64,000 bases of DNA from Lumbricus terrestris (taxonomy: Eukaryota > Annelida > Clitellata > Crassiclitellata > Lumbricidae): assembly GCA_949752735.1 (NCBI GenBank), contig OX457047.1:10336372-10400371 (forward strand), read 5' to 3'. The notes under the pieces are model-generated. The model searched no databases. It was not told the origin of the DNA and saw only the letters and a list, made by a program, of their open reading frames with translations. Position numbers and translations under genes: made by a program. How positions within the stretch are numbered: the first letter of the stretch is position 1; every line of letters starts with the position of its first letter. Below, piece by piece: positions 13,531 to 25,559 of this stretch.

Positions 13531-16500
13531 ATGTACGTATGTTTGTATGTATGCCGAAACCAGACTAAACCTTTGTGGATTCTTCAATGGATATTTCTCA
13601 AAGTCACTCTGTGCAAGTTTTCATTTTCTCTAATTTCTCACATTATTGTCAATTTCACAACTAGTTTGTATAATTATTATTTTTCTTCACCTTTTTCCAT
13701 TTTGTGGATGTCTAGCACTGATCCACAGAGACCTACGTTATTGACTTGTGCGTGCACAACTGAATCGTCAGTTGAACAGAATTCTCTAACCATGTTAACT
13801 TGTAGTGTTTGCGCATGTGAATTTTATGTAAATTGCCTGTGTACTTATACTCTGACTCTAGAATGGCGTTGCAGTGAATGTTTAAATAGGGCTTGTAATT
13901 TGAATTTCTCTGTTGCCAATGATGCTGAATCTATGCCTATCCCTGTTAATAAGGATGTCCCTGATTGCTATAAAAGTTCTAGATTAGAATTATTTAAACG
14001 TGAAGATGTACATCGACCATTACTTAATAACAAGGATTTGGACCCTGATGGAAATTACTTTTTGAATATTGCTAAAGAAAGTGACTATTTTACTTCGTCT
14101 CAGCTCTCATCAAAATTTGCTAATTACCGCTCCTCTTTCTCTCTGATGCACCTCAACTGTCGTAGTATTTCTCCTAAAATTAGCGAAATCCAAATTTTAT
14201 TACATCAGCTTCCGGTTTCTGTCCTTGCACTTACTGAAACCTGGCTAACTGAATTAATGTCTGACACAATTCAAATCCCTGGCTACAACTTTATACACAA
14301 GAGCAGAAAACAGGAGAGAGGAGGAGGGGGTGTTGGATTTTTAGTAAGAGAGGATATTACATTCTCTAAAATTGAGCTAACTGGCTCTCAAGCAGATTCA
14401 TTTGAAAGTCTATTTATCAATATATCTCAACACAAATCAATGGATAAGCAAATTGGTGTTATATACAGACCCCCGGGACTGAATGTAAATGAATTTAATA
14501 TGGATCTTGAAGTACTTCTAAACACTTTTAATAAGAATACTAGTAAGACCAGAGAAATTTTCTTGGCTGGTGATTTTAATATTGATTTATTGGCTTCTGG
14601 TAATCATTCCCCTACAAATGAATTTATAGACTGTATGGCTACCTATCATTTCTTTCCATTGATCCTACGACCAACCAGAATTACCCCGACTACTGCCACG
14701 CTAATAGACAATTTCTTCACTAACTCTCTTAATTCTGTTATTGACTCTGCTATAATAACTTCAGAAATATCTGATCACCTGCCTATAATAACCTGGACTA
14801 ACAATGTTTCTCACACAATGCATAACATAGGTAAGACTGAAATGAAGAGAAAATTCACTGATGAAACCTCTGCTACTTTTAGAAATAACTTATCTAATAT
14901 TGATTGGAATCCAGTTTTGCATTTGTGTAATGAAAATGAACCGGACATGGCATATAATCTGTTTTTGAAAATGGTCAGGATAAGCTATGATGAAGCCTTT
15001 CCTCTTAAGCCCATTAAAATCTCAAAAAGCAATACCTTTCACCAACCATGGATGACACGAGGCCTATTAAAATCTACCAAAAAAAGGAAGCACTATACAT
15101 TAAATATATAAAAAAAACCTACCATTGAAAATAAAAACAAATTTACTACCTACCGTAACAAATATAAATTAATTCGTACAAATATAGAACGTTCTTACTA
15201 TTCAAGTGAATTCATAAAACATAGTAAGGACATTAAAAAAACCTGGCAGGTTATTAGAACAGTAATTAAGTCAACTAAGAAGGACACACTTATTAATGAA
15301 ATTAATCTGGATGGAAATTTAACGAATGACCCTTTAATAATGGCTGAAAAATTCAACTCATATTTTACAGGCTTAGCGAAATCTTTATCATCCAAAATCC
15401 TCCCATCTGAGAAATGCTTTCAAGACTATCTCCACCCATCCTCCTCTAATTCCTTTGCCCTACTTTCAACTACCTCCCAGGAAATATTAGCAATTAATAA
15501 CTCTCTTAAATCGACTCACAGTTCTGGCACTGATGATTTGAATCCTATGATATTATCACCGGTTATGGAACTTCTTGCCAATCCGCTGGCTGAAGTGATT
15601 AACTGTTCACTAAAAAATGGTATTGTTCCATCAGAAATCAAACTTGCCAAAGTTCTCCCCATTCACAAACAAGGTGCCAAAAATGAAATTAATAATTACA
15701 GACCCATTTCTATACTACCTTTTTTCTCCAAATTATTTGAAAGAGTAATGTATGACAGATTACTTTCATACATAAAGCATAAGGACATATTATATCCGTT
15801 TCAGCATGGCTTTCAGCCGGGTCACTCTGCCTCCATGTCACTGATTGATATACAGGACAAAATTACCAAGGCCATGGACAATAATGAATACTCGATTGGT
15901 ATCTTCCTTGACCTTGCAAAGGCGTTTGATACTGTGGACCACAAAATACTTTTGTATAAACTTGAACACTATGGTATTAGAGATAATGCACTTCGATGGC
16001 TTAGTAGTTATTTGGGCAATCGTCTACAGCAGGTGCTTTGTAATGGAAAATTGTCTAACTTTCAAACTATAGAATTTGGGGTACCTCAAGGCTCTATCCT
16101 TGGTCCTCTCCTGTTTTTAATCTATATCAATGATCTCCCAAATTCATCATCCATCTTACACTATATTCTATTTGCCGATGATTCTAATGTATTTTTATCG
16201 CATGCCTCCTATGATCAGCTTCTTCAGCTAGTTAATAATGAATTAATACCAGCTAGTGATTGGTTCAAGGCAAATAAACTTTCATTAAATCTATCTAAAA
16301 CTAATTATATCATATTTCGTTCAAATAAAAAACCAATACCTATAACAAATAATGAGCTGCTTATTGACAACAAAATTATTCCTCAAGTTTACACGACAAA
16401 ATTCCTTGGCGTTCATATTGATCAGCACCTAAAATGGAAAGTCCATATAGACGAAATAAGTAAAAAAAATTCAAAAAGCATAGGCATTATTAAGAGAGTC

Positions 16501-16999
16501 TCTTACTTGCTTCCCTCTCATGTGCTTATCAATCTATATTTCACCCTAGTCTATCCATACCTTAGTTACTCTAATTTAATTTGGACTTCTACCTATGATA
16601 CCCATCTCCATGTTTTAAGGACCTTGCAAAAAAGCCATACGAGTTATCACTAAATCCACTGTTAATTGTCATACTGGTCCCCTATTTGCTGAGCATAAAC
16701 TCCTAAATATTAAACAGATTAGATTTGAACAGACATCTCAATTTATGTATCAATACATCAATAACCTCCTCCCTTCTTCCTTTGCTTCCTACTTCTCTCC
16801 TGCATTGCATTCTGGACTCACTAGAGGTAATAGAGACTTCAGTATTATTTTTGCTAAAACAAATGTTCGGAAATTTTCCATTAAATTCCAAGGCCCTGTC
16901 ATATGGAATAAAATTCCGATTCACATTCGTAAGGCTACTAACTTAACTCACTTTAAACACCTGTTACGTGTGTATACATTATCTAATATTTTGTGTTAA
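13531..16999 (+). pseudogene. LINE ORF2-like protein: Cys-rich finger, APE endonuclease, reverse transcriptase; two lesions
   Basis: One reading frame runs from 13531 to a TAA at 15109-15111, continues in the same frame to 16653, then shifts frame and ends at 16997-16999. An N-terminal Cys-rich, PHD-like region (CSVCACEF, WRCSEC) lies at about 13740-13890. APE-type endonuclease motifs follow: LNCRSI, LTETWL, YRPP, LAGDFNIDLL, IDNFFTN, SDHLPI. RT motifs: LDLAKAFDTVDH, GVPQGSILGPLLF, FADD (catalytic Asp pair), LNLSKTNYIIF, KFLGVHID. A C-terminal LQK...WNKIP region is in the shifted frame. The frame change falls in the A-run at about 16626-16633. The in-frame stop and the frameshift make this copy inactive, yet the domains are otherwise continuous, implying a recent insertion. 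The family placement is from motif style only. Confidence 0.9.
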
Positions 17000-18690
17000 T
17001 AGCATGAGGGGTTACCCATGCTGATGCTGATTTATTTGATTGTTTGATTGCTTTGCTTTTATTTTGTTCTTTCTCTGAATTTTTTCCTGTAGTGTTTACT
17101 ACATTAGTTTTTCGATATTTTTTTTTCTTTCCCTAGTTAAGTAATATCTCTGTAATATCTCCAATACTCCCTTCAGCTTTCACTTTCTCACTTCACTTTG
17201 TTAATTAGGCCCCTGCTTAGCGGGACTTGTCCCTTTTGGTGTGCCTATTTGCAGTGATGTAGTACTCGAGTCCGGCAAAAGACACGAGTCCGACTCGAGA
17301 CCGATTTTTTGCGGACTCGGACTCGGACTTGGACTCGGACCGTCAGGACTCGGACTCGGACTCGGACTCGAAGCCCTGGACTCGAAATTTGACTCGGTGG
17401 CTCGGTCTCCGAGTCACGAATTATCCGTTGCACAGGACACAACTTGTATTGCCAAAACCAATTCAGACATTTCGTCTGCTTTTGGGATCACTGAACTCAA
17501 ACAAAGGAACCCTTGTAACCTACATAGGATCGTCCGTTAAACAACCCGACATTGAAGTAATGTGACGGATGGCTGGGCACGCTGACCACAGGGCGAGCGA
17601 AGTTAATTACAGGTGTATTTGATGTATGGTCGGTGTGAGGTAACGGGAGGGACGATTGCATGGGAATGTTTGAACTTGAGCTTATAGATAGGCTACATAA
17701 TTATTATAGGGTACACAAACATAACCATTCATTCATGACATGCATACGGTCAAAATCGAATTTGATATTTCGACACCTCAATAAACTTTGCATTAATATG
17801 CTGATCAGATACGACATAGACTTCTAATTTATCTAGATGTTTAGGGATAAGACAAATCAGGATAGTGTTTGGACGTGTCTATTGGCTATTTGTAGCTGGT
17901 GGCTATTAGAACTCCTCTGATCTTGGAACCGTTTTATATTTCATGTCCTTTAGTAGGTCAGATAGGCCTACTACAGATTTGGTCCATTGCAACAAGCAGG
18001 CAATGTCGTAGCACTTAGTTGGTCTGTGCTGGGTATTGGAGGGCAGGTGATATTGACGCAGTGGATGAACCCATTTCCCCATGCTAAAGACTCCGAACAT
18101 TTACTTTAAGAGTATAGAGACATTTCTTAAGAGTGGCAGTTTAGGTCGCAAATCTCAACATAAGAGACTCCACAGTCCACAGGATGCCCCTGTTGAACGT
18201 GTGTTGGGCATTGGAAGAATTTGTATCCATTCCACTTCGCAAGATTATCGAAGAAAACTTTATTTAATGCAGTATTTTTTAAGTTCAATTTAGATAAATT
18301 AGCCCACATTAAATTTTTGCATAGGCTACTTGTATAGTATCGATATTTTTCTATGCCACACAATAGGCCTATTGAGGTCTCAGTGGATCTTGGTGTTACT
18401 GGACTCGGACTTGGACTCAATCCTTGGTGACTCGGACTCGGACTCGGACTCGAACCCCTTTGGACTCGGACTCGACTCGGACTCGGCTTAGCTGGACTCG
18501 GACTCGGTCTCGGACTCGGCTCAGGCGGACTCGACTACATCACTGCCTATTTGCTCCCTCACTCTTATAACACCTATTCACTTTGAGTATTTTCTTATTG
18601 CGAATTATGTTTATACTTTGTTAAACATACATGTACAATTGAATTGTTGGGAACCATAAAAATATGTCTATGTCTATGTCTATATATGTA
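13553..18690 (+). mobile_element. Jockey-superfamily LINE (CR1/L2/Crack/Daphne-like), split by a hAT insertion
   Basis: The left foldback arm matches its partner up to about 13552 and the LINE begins there. Coding sequence runs to 16999. A 3' UTR follows, is interrupted by the 17252-18545 element, and resumes at 18546. The 3' end (about 18660-18690) has a short repeat tail ATGTCTATGTCTATGTC and joins a GTAT tract, the probable target. The length without the insertion is about 3.85 kb, near full size for this class. Confidence 0.8.
17252..18545. mobile_element. 1.3-kb hAT-type element with GACTCGG subterminal arrays
   Basis: The termini are CAGTGATGTAGTACTCGAGT and GACTCGACTACATCACTG (inverted). 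Both flanks carry CCTATTTG (17244-17251 and 18546-18553), an exact 8-bp TSD that proves insertion into the LINE 3' UTR. Next to each end is an array of GGACTCGGACTCGG words (17280-17410 and 18400-18535) that read on the same strand at both ends. The interior is AT-rich and non-coding. This is a non-autonomous hAT by TSD and TIR. Confidence 0.92.
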
Positions 18691-18719
18691 TGTATGTTGT
18701 TTGCGAATTTGTTCAATCC

Positions 18720-19095
18720 AGCTTCTATTTCATACCTATAAATACCTTCATCCAGCTTCTATTTCTCGATCGTTATTTTCGTCAATCCAGCTTCTATTTC
18801 GGACATAGAAATACCTTCATCCAGCTCTTATTTCTCATGCTTTATTTTCGTCACTCGAGCTTCTAATTCACCTGTAAAAACCCATCATCCAGATTCTATT
18901 TCTCAATGCGTCACAATCGGATTGACAAAAATAACGCATGAGAAATAAGAGCTGGATGAAGGTATTTTTATATATGAAATAGAAGCTGGATTGACGAAAA
19001 TAAAGCATGAGAAATGGAAGCTGGATGAGGGTATTTTTATATCTGAGATAGAAGCTGGATTGACGAGAATAGTGAGCGAGAAATAGAAGCTTGAT
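18720..19095. repeat. Internal palindrome made of CCAGCTTCTATTTC repeats
   Basis: From 18720 to about 18905 the word CAATCCAGCTTCTATTTC recurs with spacers TACCTTCAT and TTATTTTCGT. From about 18915 to 19095 the reverse complement (GAAATAGAAGCTGGATTGAC) recurs in mirror order. Together they form the central hairpin of the foldback element. Confidence 0.9.
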
Positions 19096-19539
19096 GAACC
19101 GAACACCCTCGTACATACATACATACATACATACATACATGCATACATACATACAAAACATACGTACATAAACTAACCCCAAATGTAAGCAGACCGGGGG
19201 TAATGACAGGGGGTAATGTCCTACGGGGGGTAATGGGCGGGGGTAATGGCAGGGGGGAAATGGCAGGGGGGTAATGGGCCGGGGGGTAAAGTCCGGATAC
19301 CGGAGTAGCCTAAGTCTTAGGTCATACGTTTTGTCAATTACTAAATTATTTATTCGCACTAATGCCTGCTATAAAAAACCACTGAAAAGTCGTTACAAAA
19401 GTCGGCATATAAAAAGTTATGAATCTACAATGCATGCAAAGGTGTTGTGACGAATTATTGCGGTTGTAATTAACAGCTGAGAGTCTGCAGTAGGTGACTG
19501 TGCCTCGGGCAGCTTTAAATTTATTGTCGCCTAAAATAG

Positions 19540-20425
19540 CAGCGAGTTCTCGGCCTTACTTACAATCGCCTCTACACTAGGAATATCCTAAGGTAGCCTA
19601 CAATTTATAACCTATCCGTAACTCCAACAACTTACAAGGAGCTCCTATAGCTCGAGATTGCACCGTTGTCCTGAATTGGTTACACCCACCGAGCATGGTA
19701 TGGCGTTGGTAGGCCTATCATTAAATTTTTATCAACAAATGTTGCGTGGGCGATTTCTTGTAGTTCAAGCGCTTTGAGTCCATGAAACGCCCTGCAATTT
19801 CTTCCTTTTTTTGGAACAGTGTGGCCCTCTCCAGTCAATCTGGCTTCAGTTCTCCTCACTTCACTGAAACTAACCCTACTCTCTCTTCTTTCCGAACTGT
19901 ATAGGCCTACTCTGCCTTGTATTGGACAGAGCTGAATCTACTCTGCTGGCTCTTTTCGACGTGTCTGTCGCATTTGATCCGGTAGCGAGAGGCAGAGTCT
20001 GGGTGAGCTAGTATGATGGGTAAGATGTTTGTCGTTGTGCTGGCGGAAGTTTGTGGGCAGGTCGGAAGTCATCATATGCACTAGCACTAGGTTATGGAAC
20101 CTTATTCACAGGATTAATATGATGGCTTGTTTCCACTACTGATTTGCTTGATAGCTTTCTAGACTGATTGAACACATGCGAAGATTTCAAAGTAGACTCA
20201 AGCAGCGCCGTCAGTAGGATCATCTGATCCCCCACCCTCCAATTCCCAGCTCAGACGACACCCACCTTAGCTGTTCCACCCCTCTGATCCTACGGTACCT
20301 CGACCCGGACCACCATGGACTATTCTTACGGACAACCCTTTTGACTCAACGCACTTGATCCTGATCCTATGGCAACTCGACCCGGACCACCACGGACTAC
20401 TCTCACGGACAACCCTTCTAACTCA
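19540..20425. other. Intergenic with a 75-80-bp duplication
   Basis: No gene is seen. CTCGACCCGGACCACCA(T/C)GGACTA(T/C)TC followed by ACGGACAACCCTT is present twice, at about 20298-20345 and 20376-20410. This is a tandem duplication beside the repeat at 20427. Confidence 0.5.
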
Positions 20426-20426
20426 A

Positions 20427-20505
20427 CGCAGCGCTCGTGAATAAGCTGGTGCCCCGCGCTTGGCTTTCGAGTGGCGCTTTAGAAATTAGGAGATTACGAT
20501 TAGTC
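20427..20505 (+). repeat. Dispersed repeat, copy of 1030-1110
   Basis: CAGCGCTCGTGAATAAGCTG, GGTGCCC, TTGGCTTT, GGCGCT and TAGAAATT are shared with 1030-1110 at high identity. The repeat family is unnamed. Confidence 0.7.
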
Positions 20506-20699
20506 ACCTTGGAAGAACCATCTGCTCCTTCATTCTTATGGTACGAAGCGTTCTGCCTGGCAAGATCACTCTGACCCAGTCAGGACCCGTCTTCAAGGTC
20601 ATTAGTGTATTCTAGAAAATCATAATATTTAGATGCCTTCAAGGCTTCTAAAACGACGTATAGGCTTCAACTGTCACTCCTCTTACACCACCAGCTATG

Positions 20700-20930
20700 C
20701 ACTCAGAGGCGCTTTCAACCTACAGCACCGAGGAAATAAGAAAGTAGCAACAAAGGGCTGAAGCCGACACACCAATGAGATCTTAGCACGGACGAAAGGA
20801 GAGAGGTCATTCCAAATAGAAGGGCCCACAATAGAAAAGGCGTGGTATTGGGCCATGGTAATCCTTGCCCGGGAACTAGGAGATCAAGCCGATCAAGAGA
20901 CCGGAGTGAGCGGGATAGACTGCTGAGAAG
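20700..20930 (-). pseudogene. LINE C-terminal fragment
   Basis: On the minus strand the frame reading FSIVGPSIWNDLS matches the GPxxWNxL motif of LINE proteins, followed by a 3'-end-like GGCGCCTCTGAG complement. It is truncated at the (CT)n array. A related stretch lies at 31690-31970. Confidence 0.55.
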
Positions 20931-20933
20931 GCT

Positions 20934-21291
<358 letters not shown>

Positions 21292-21639
21292 TCGGATGGA
21301 TTCATAATTATGAACGGTCGATGACCCAGTGTTGCTATATAATTACGTTGGCCAGTTCAACTTCTTCACCGATCAATGCGACCAAAGGGACCTAATCTGC
21401 GTCAACAACAACACGTACCCCAATTGAGTGTGGTTGTTTTGCCAGGTCCCACTGAAAGGCGAGGTCGCCACTCCATTCGCCTGCAACTATGGCGCCAGCA
21501 AGATGAGACCGAAGGACGGCTGTTGAAACCACCAGGCTCCACTAAGGCAACTCACGGCCAACGACCCGTAGAAGCGACAGGATCATACTTAATATGTTTG
21601 ACGCCACTTATAAGCCTACACGCTAGGAAACTTCGCCAA

Positions 21640-21995
21640 CTCCGCCAACTTTCGCACTCTACGAGACAGGACTGTAGTGCCAGACTTATAAGTCTGGATA
21701 AAGGAGGAGGACCGACACTGGTAATCTTTGCTATGACACTGTGTCGTCGTTAGACAGCGACAAGCGGAAACTCCGCCGCTGTCCGTACTTTAGGAGGAGT
21801 GCCAGTCCCACGTCTGGAGAAAGGAGGGCAAAGCTAGTCATCCATGATATGATAGAGTCGTTAAACAGCAACGTGTTTTAACTCGGCCACAGCTCGTAGG
21901 CCTATTTTGGGAGTGCCAGTCCCAAGCCTGGAGAGAGGAGCAGGGCGACGCTAGTAATCATCCTTGACATGACAGTGTCGTTAAACAACAACATA
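21640..21995 (+). repeat. Three tandem units of about 115-120 bp
   Basis: GTGCCAG...GTCTGGA(G/T)A(A/G)AGGAG recurs at about 21679, 21800 and 21913. Each unit then reads CTAGTAATC/CTAGTCATC, ATGACA(C/G)TGTCGTT and AAACA(G)CAAC. The ending GTGTCGTTAAACAACAAC resembles the 3' tail of a non-LTR element or SINE. Confidence 0.65.
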
Positions 21996-22271
21996 ATATA
22001 CAGCGTTCGCGACGGCGCTCTTGACTGCCATTCGAGAAACGTACGTTGCTGTGCTTGGATACTGGATAGGTGAATACATCATGAGATAGACTGACAAGCA
22101 ATAATTATTGATAGATAAGACATTCAATTTTGGTAACGATAGTGACGCAAGATACGCTGGATCGAACCATTCACTGAAGTTGACAAGAGAAAGAGATAAT
22201 AATAATAATAACGACAATTTATATGGCGCCGTAACGCGGCCACAGGCTACATATCTCCCCCACATAGGCTA

Positions 22272-23483
22272 CAGGCCCGCCGAGAGGGGGGGACAGGGGG
22301 GGCAAATGCCCAGGGGCCCGGCGACTTTTAGGGGCCCGGAGGGGGCCCGGGCTACAGTGATTATAATATGTTTCATATGTTGATTACGGGTGGCGGGCCC
22401 CACCTTTAGTCGCTTATATTACTTAGCCTGTTTGTGATTTATGTTGTTTTAAATAGAACCTAATAGGCTATTAGCCTACTGTTACACTATTAATTACAAT
22501 TGTTTAAGTTTCGAACAACTGTCCATTACCTTAGTTATAGTCATGGTTATAGGTGTTTTGCCAAATAAAGTTTAATAAACGCAAACTTTCGTCTCAGAAC
22601 GTTCTTTTGTTAAATTATGCGTTGTCAGATTTCAATTGCAAGTGAACAAATCTAAATGATAAATTTCTCTCGCAACGATGGAATATTTTATAAACAAAAA
22701 TCTGGAGCATAAAAACAAAAAGAAAAAGCTAATAAGTTTGAAAAGGCAAAAATTGATAAGCTAATACAGTAGCGCACTATTTCAATTCAGAATAACAAAA
22801 GAAGGCAATCAGAGCCAGTAATTAGTCCTATAGGCTACTCTTACTGTGTCCTACATCGGTTGATTCAAGTGAATTAAACGTGCCTGCATGATGATCGTAA
22901 CCTACATAACTGAATGGATGAAAACGAAGTCTGTGATGTTAGTATATTAATTCCAAATAAAAACATCACAAATAAGAATCATGAAAATGCTGAAATTATG
23001 GAAAATGTAAAGAGGCATTGTTTTTTATGTTGGCACTCTGCTGCCAGGGCCCGCGTTTAGACCTATACACAAACGACACGATAATTATAGGCTGCTATTA
23101 AGCCTGCAGGAAACGGCCCTCCAAGACATTCGGACAATTTTCCAGACGATGAAAAAAGAGTAGGCCTATTTCCGAAGTACATTTTTAAAGTTCGTAGACA
23201 AGATAGAGAACTACCATGCAGGATATTATAAGAGATACTTTTGTAGTTAAATCCAGAAAGGTTGCTTATTGATTACCATATTATTTGAAAATTAAATTCT
23301 TAACATTATAAGTAAGCTTACTGATTAAAATCATAAATGGTAAGCAATAGCATGCATTTATACCCACACTATTGTTATTTTTATTTTGTGTGTGAATTTG
23401 CTCAATAACTTATTAAGCCTTAAGATAGTTTAGGGCCCGTGACTGCTCAGCCCAGGGTCCCGGAATTTCTGTCGGCGGGCCTG
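22272..23483. mobile_element. hAT-like element with CAGGCCCGCCGA TIRs
   Basis: The left end CAGGCCCGCCGA is answered at the right end by TCGGCGGGCCTG. CCCACATA is present at 23484-23491 immediately right, and at 22259-22266 on the left, but there separated from the TIR by GGCTA. The G-rich GGGGCCCGG blocks near both ends are characteristic of some hAT families. The 1.1-kb interior is AT-rich without a coding frame. Confidence 0.7.
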
Positions 23484-23574
23484 CCCACATAATACGCGAT
23501 CGACTATAGGCTGCCTGTTTATTTGTTTGTATGAGCACTTGCAATAGCACCCCTTCAAGCTCTTTCTCTCTCTA

Positions 23575-23760
23575 CTCAGAAGCGCTCCCGAATGCAGCGC
23601 AGACACTCCATCGGAGTTTCACGCCAAAGCGCTGAGTAATTGCGAGTGAAGGACTTGCCCAAGGTCCCTACACGGCGACTTGAGGTGGATTCGAACCTGC
23701 AACCCTTCGTCTGCAAGGCGACGAACATACCCACTGCACCACCGTGACCCACAACAACGC
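23575..23760 (-). mobile_element. tRNA-derived SINE, minus orientation
   Basis: The minus strand reads like a tRNA head (GTGGTGCAGTGGGTA, then GCAGGTTCGAATCC as B box), then CCTTGGGCAAGTCCTT and TTACTCAGCGC. The CTTGGGCAAG core is shared with the SINE at 54090-54440. It ends in the GGGAGCGC 3' module. Confidence 0.75.
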
Positions 23761-23938
23761 ACACGTGTTATATTATATAGCCTATAGTGATTGGCGTCAA
23801 CATCGCTGATATGAGATTGTGACTGCCGTAATAAATGTTAAAAACGTCCGACTGAGCGACCTCGTCACCTAGTGCGATCCGAATATCGCAGGAACCGAAG
23901 AACTTCGCTTGATTAGTGTCACAATCTTGTCATTGGAG

Positions 23939-24152
23939 AAGTGGCAGCGCTAGGGGGTAGGGGCTAAGCCCCCTATAAAAGGCTAAACCCCCTTTAAAAG
24001 TTATGCGGGTTTTCACATGCAAAACTCAATATTTTGTACGATTTTCGACCGGATGACTAAAAAAGGTCGTCATAAATTTTGGTGGATGAGAATGGAAAAC
24101 TTCCTTCGCGAGGACTCTGCCCCCTAAAACTGAAATCCTGGCGTCGCCACTG
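23939..24152. mobile_element. hAT-type MITE, 214 bp, 8-bp TSD
   Basis: The ends AAGTGGCAGCGC and GGCGTCGCCACTG are inverted with mismatches. Both flanks carry CATTGGAG (23931-23938 and 24153-24160), an exact 8-bp TSD. GGATGACTAAAAAAGGTCGTC inside links it to the MITE at 2491 and the array in 9802-12615. Confidence 0.85.
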
Positions 24153-24234
24153 CATTGGAGTAGTGTTTAGCTTACCTATTAATTTGAAACTGTATGTATA
24201 GGCTATGCCTACGTATAAGAAGAGGGACATCTAA

Positions 24235-24400
24235 GAAAACTCTTTATCAGCACTGAAATAAAAAGTGGAGCAATTTTGCTCAGTTGACAGCTTAAAATTC
24301 TGCCAATGCAATGTGGAAATAAAAAAAATTCTGTCCGGGAGGGGCACATCCCTTCCCCAAACCCTCCCCTCCCTCTCGTCGCTGCAGAGCACCTCGTCCT
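24235..24400. repeat. Dispersed repeat shared with 63700-63809 and 12425-12560
   Basis: TTTTGCTCAGTTGACAGCTT, AATGCAATGTGGAAAT and GGGAGGGGCACAT recur at 63718-63800 and, more distantly, within the right end of the 9802-12615 element. This suggests decayed copies of one hAT family. Confidence 0.55.
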
Positions 24401-24754
24401 CCACCTCATGCTATGCTTCCTCCTCCCATTTGGTCCTCCTCATCCGTCACTCTTCTGGAGCAAAGTATAAACCTATTAAGTTGTTCAATTTCTGATTTGT
24501 AGGCTGTTGACTGAGTGAAGTTTTCTAGCAAGTTAGGCCTATAATCGTATGCTGGCTACGTATACCTTTCTGTGTTATTGAACTAATCATCTGAACACCC
24601 CCTTTCCCTGTTGCAACTCGTAAATTTTTGCGGAACATCATGATTAGAAATATATATTTTGTCACGTACATCTTTTCGAGACCCCCTCCCCACGTATACC
24701 CATCCCTACGCAAATAGCTTAAATTCAGTTACCCCCTCACCTCCTTGTGTAGGC

Positions 24755-24845
24755 ATTGTAATTGTAATTGTAATTGAAACATTTATATAGCGCCGCTCAC
24801 AGATTCAGTGGCGCTCCCGACCCAAGCTATATACGTAATATGGAC
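24755..24845 (-). mobile_element. Non-LTR 3' end, minus orientation
   Basis: A (TAATTG)n tail, then ATTTATATAGCGCC and GGCGCTCCCGACC, is the reverse complement of the common GGGAGCGC...GGCGCTATATAAAT module. Similar minus-oriented ends lie at 40846-40940, 50185-50290, 55690-55800, 58853-58900 and 63610-63665. Confidence 0.6.
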
Positions 24846-25559
24846 AGTCCACCCCCAAGCCCTTGTTGCTCCTCGCGTGCATGCGCCCACACCTGTTGGA
24901 CATTCTAAGTGGAATCACCTTCTGCAGGAAATGCGATTTGAGTTCGTCAGTCTTTCTCTGAACATCTTTAGTCCATGCTTAGATGTTACTGATAACAGCA
25001 CTGACTTGAAACGTTGATTGGGGCGTTTATAAGTGCTCAGCAACAGGAACAACGACGACGACGACAACAACAACAATAATATTGTGCTGCAAATGACCAT
25101 TTATTAAGCGCTTCTCTCAGCAAAAATCTGAGGCATGAATGAGGGTTTGAGACAAGCGAAAGACCATGAAAAATCATGAGAGAGAAAGGTTAAACTCAGT
25201 TTTAATCTCTTAGAGCCTGGTGTATCCTCTTTGAGTCGACGATTCGACGACGATATTCGTCTAACCTTCATAAAATAACATCTCGAGAGTTTAATCATTG
25301 TTTCCGTAACCGTCAGCGTTCGATTTCTACATCTTTTTCGAGATCAACAGTTTGTGACTTCGAAGATCGCATCCGTTGCATTCAGCAAACAAAGAATAGG
25401 CTAATAATTATAAAATTAATAATCTTGTCTTTCCTTAGCGTTATTAACAATTTTGCCAATGGCCGTTAAGGCCACGTGACGGTCGCCAATGGCAACGTAT
25501 TCTTTCAAGAGTTGGCTGGCAGTTTCTGTAGTTGAGAAATGAGAATACCTGAAGAAACT

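Larger units (their letters stand above)
13115..19539. mobile_element. Foldback (long-TIR) element with nested insertions
   Basis: The left arm (13115-13552) and right arm (about 19100-19539) are inverted copies. CTATTTTAGG...AATAAATTTAAAGCTG at 13115 pairs with CAGCTTTAAATTTATT...CCTAAAATAG at 19539, and the C-rich block 13430-13520 pairs with the G-rich block 19190-19290. Middle parts of the arms have diverged. The arms run into a (GTAT)n tract. Between them lie a LINE (13553-18690) and an inner repeat-built palindrome (18720-19095). Without the nested DNA the element is about 1.3 kb. No transposase is seen, and the TSD is unclear. Confidence 0.8.
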
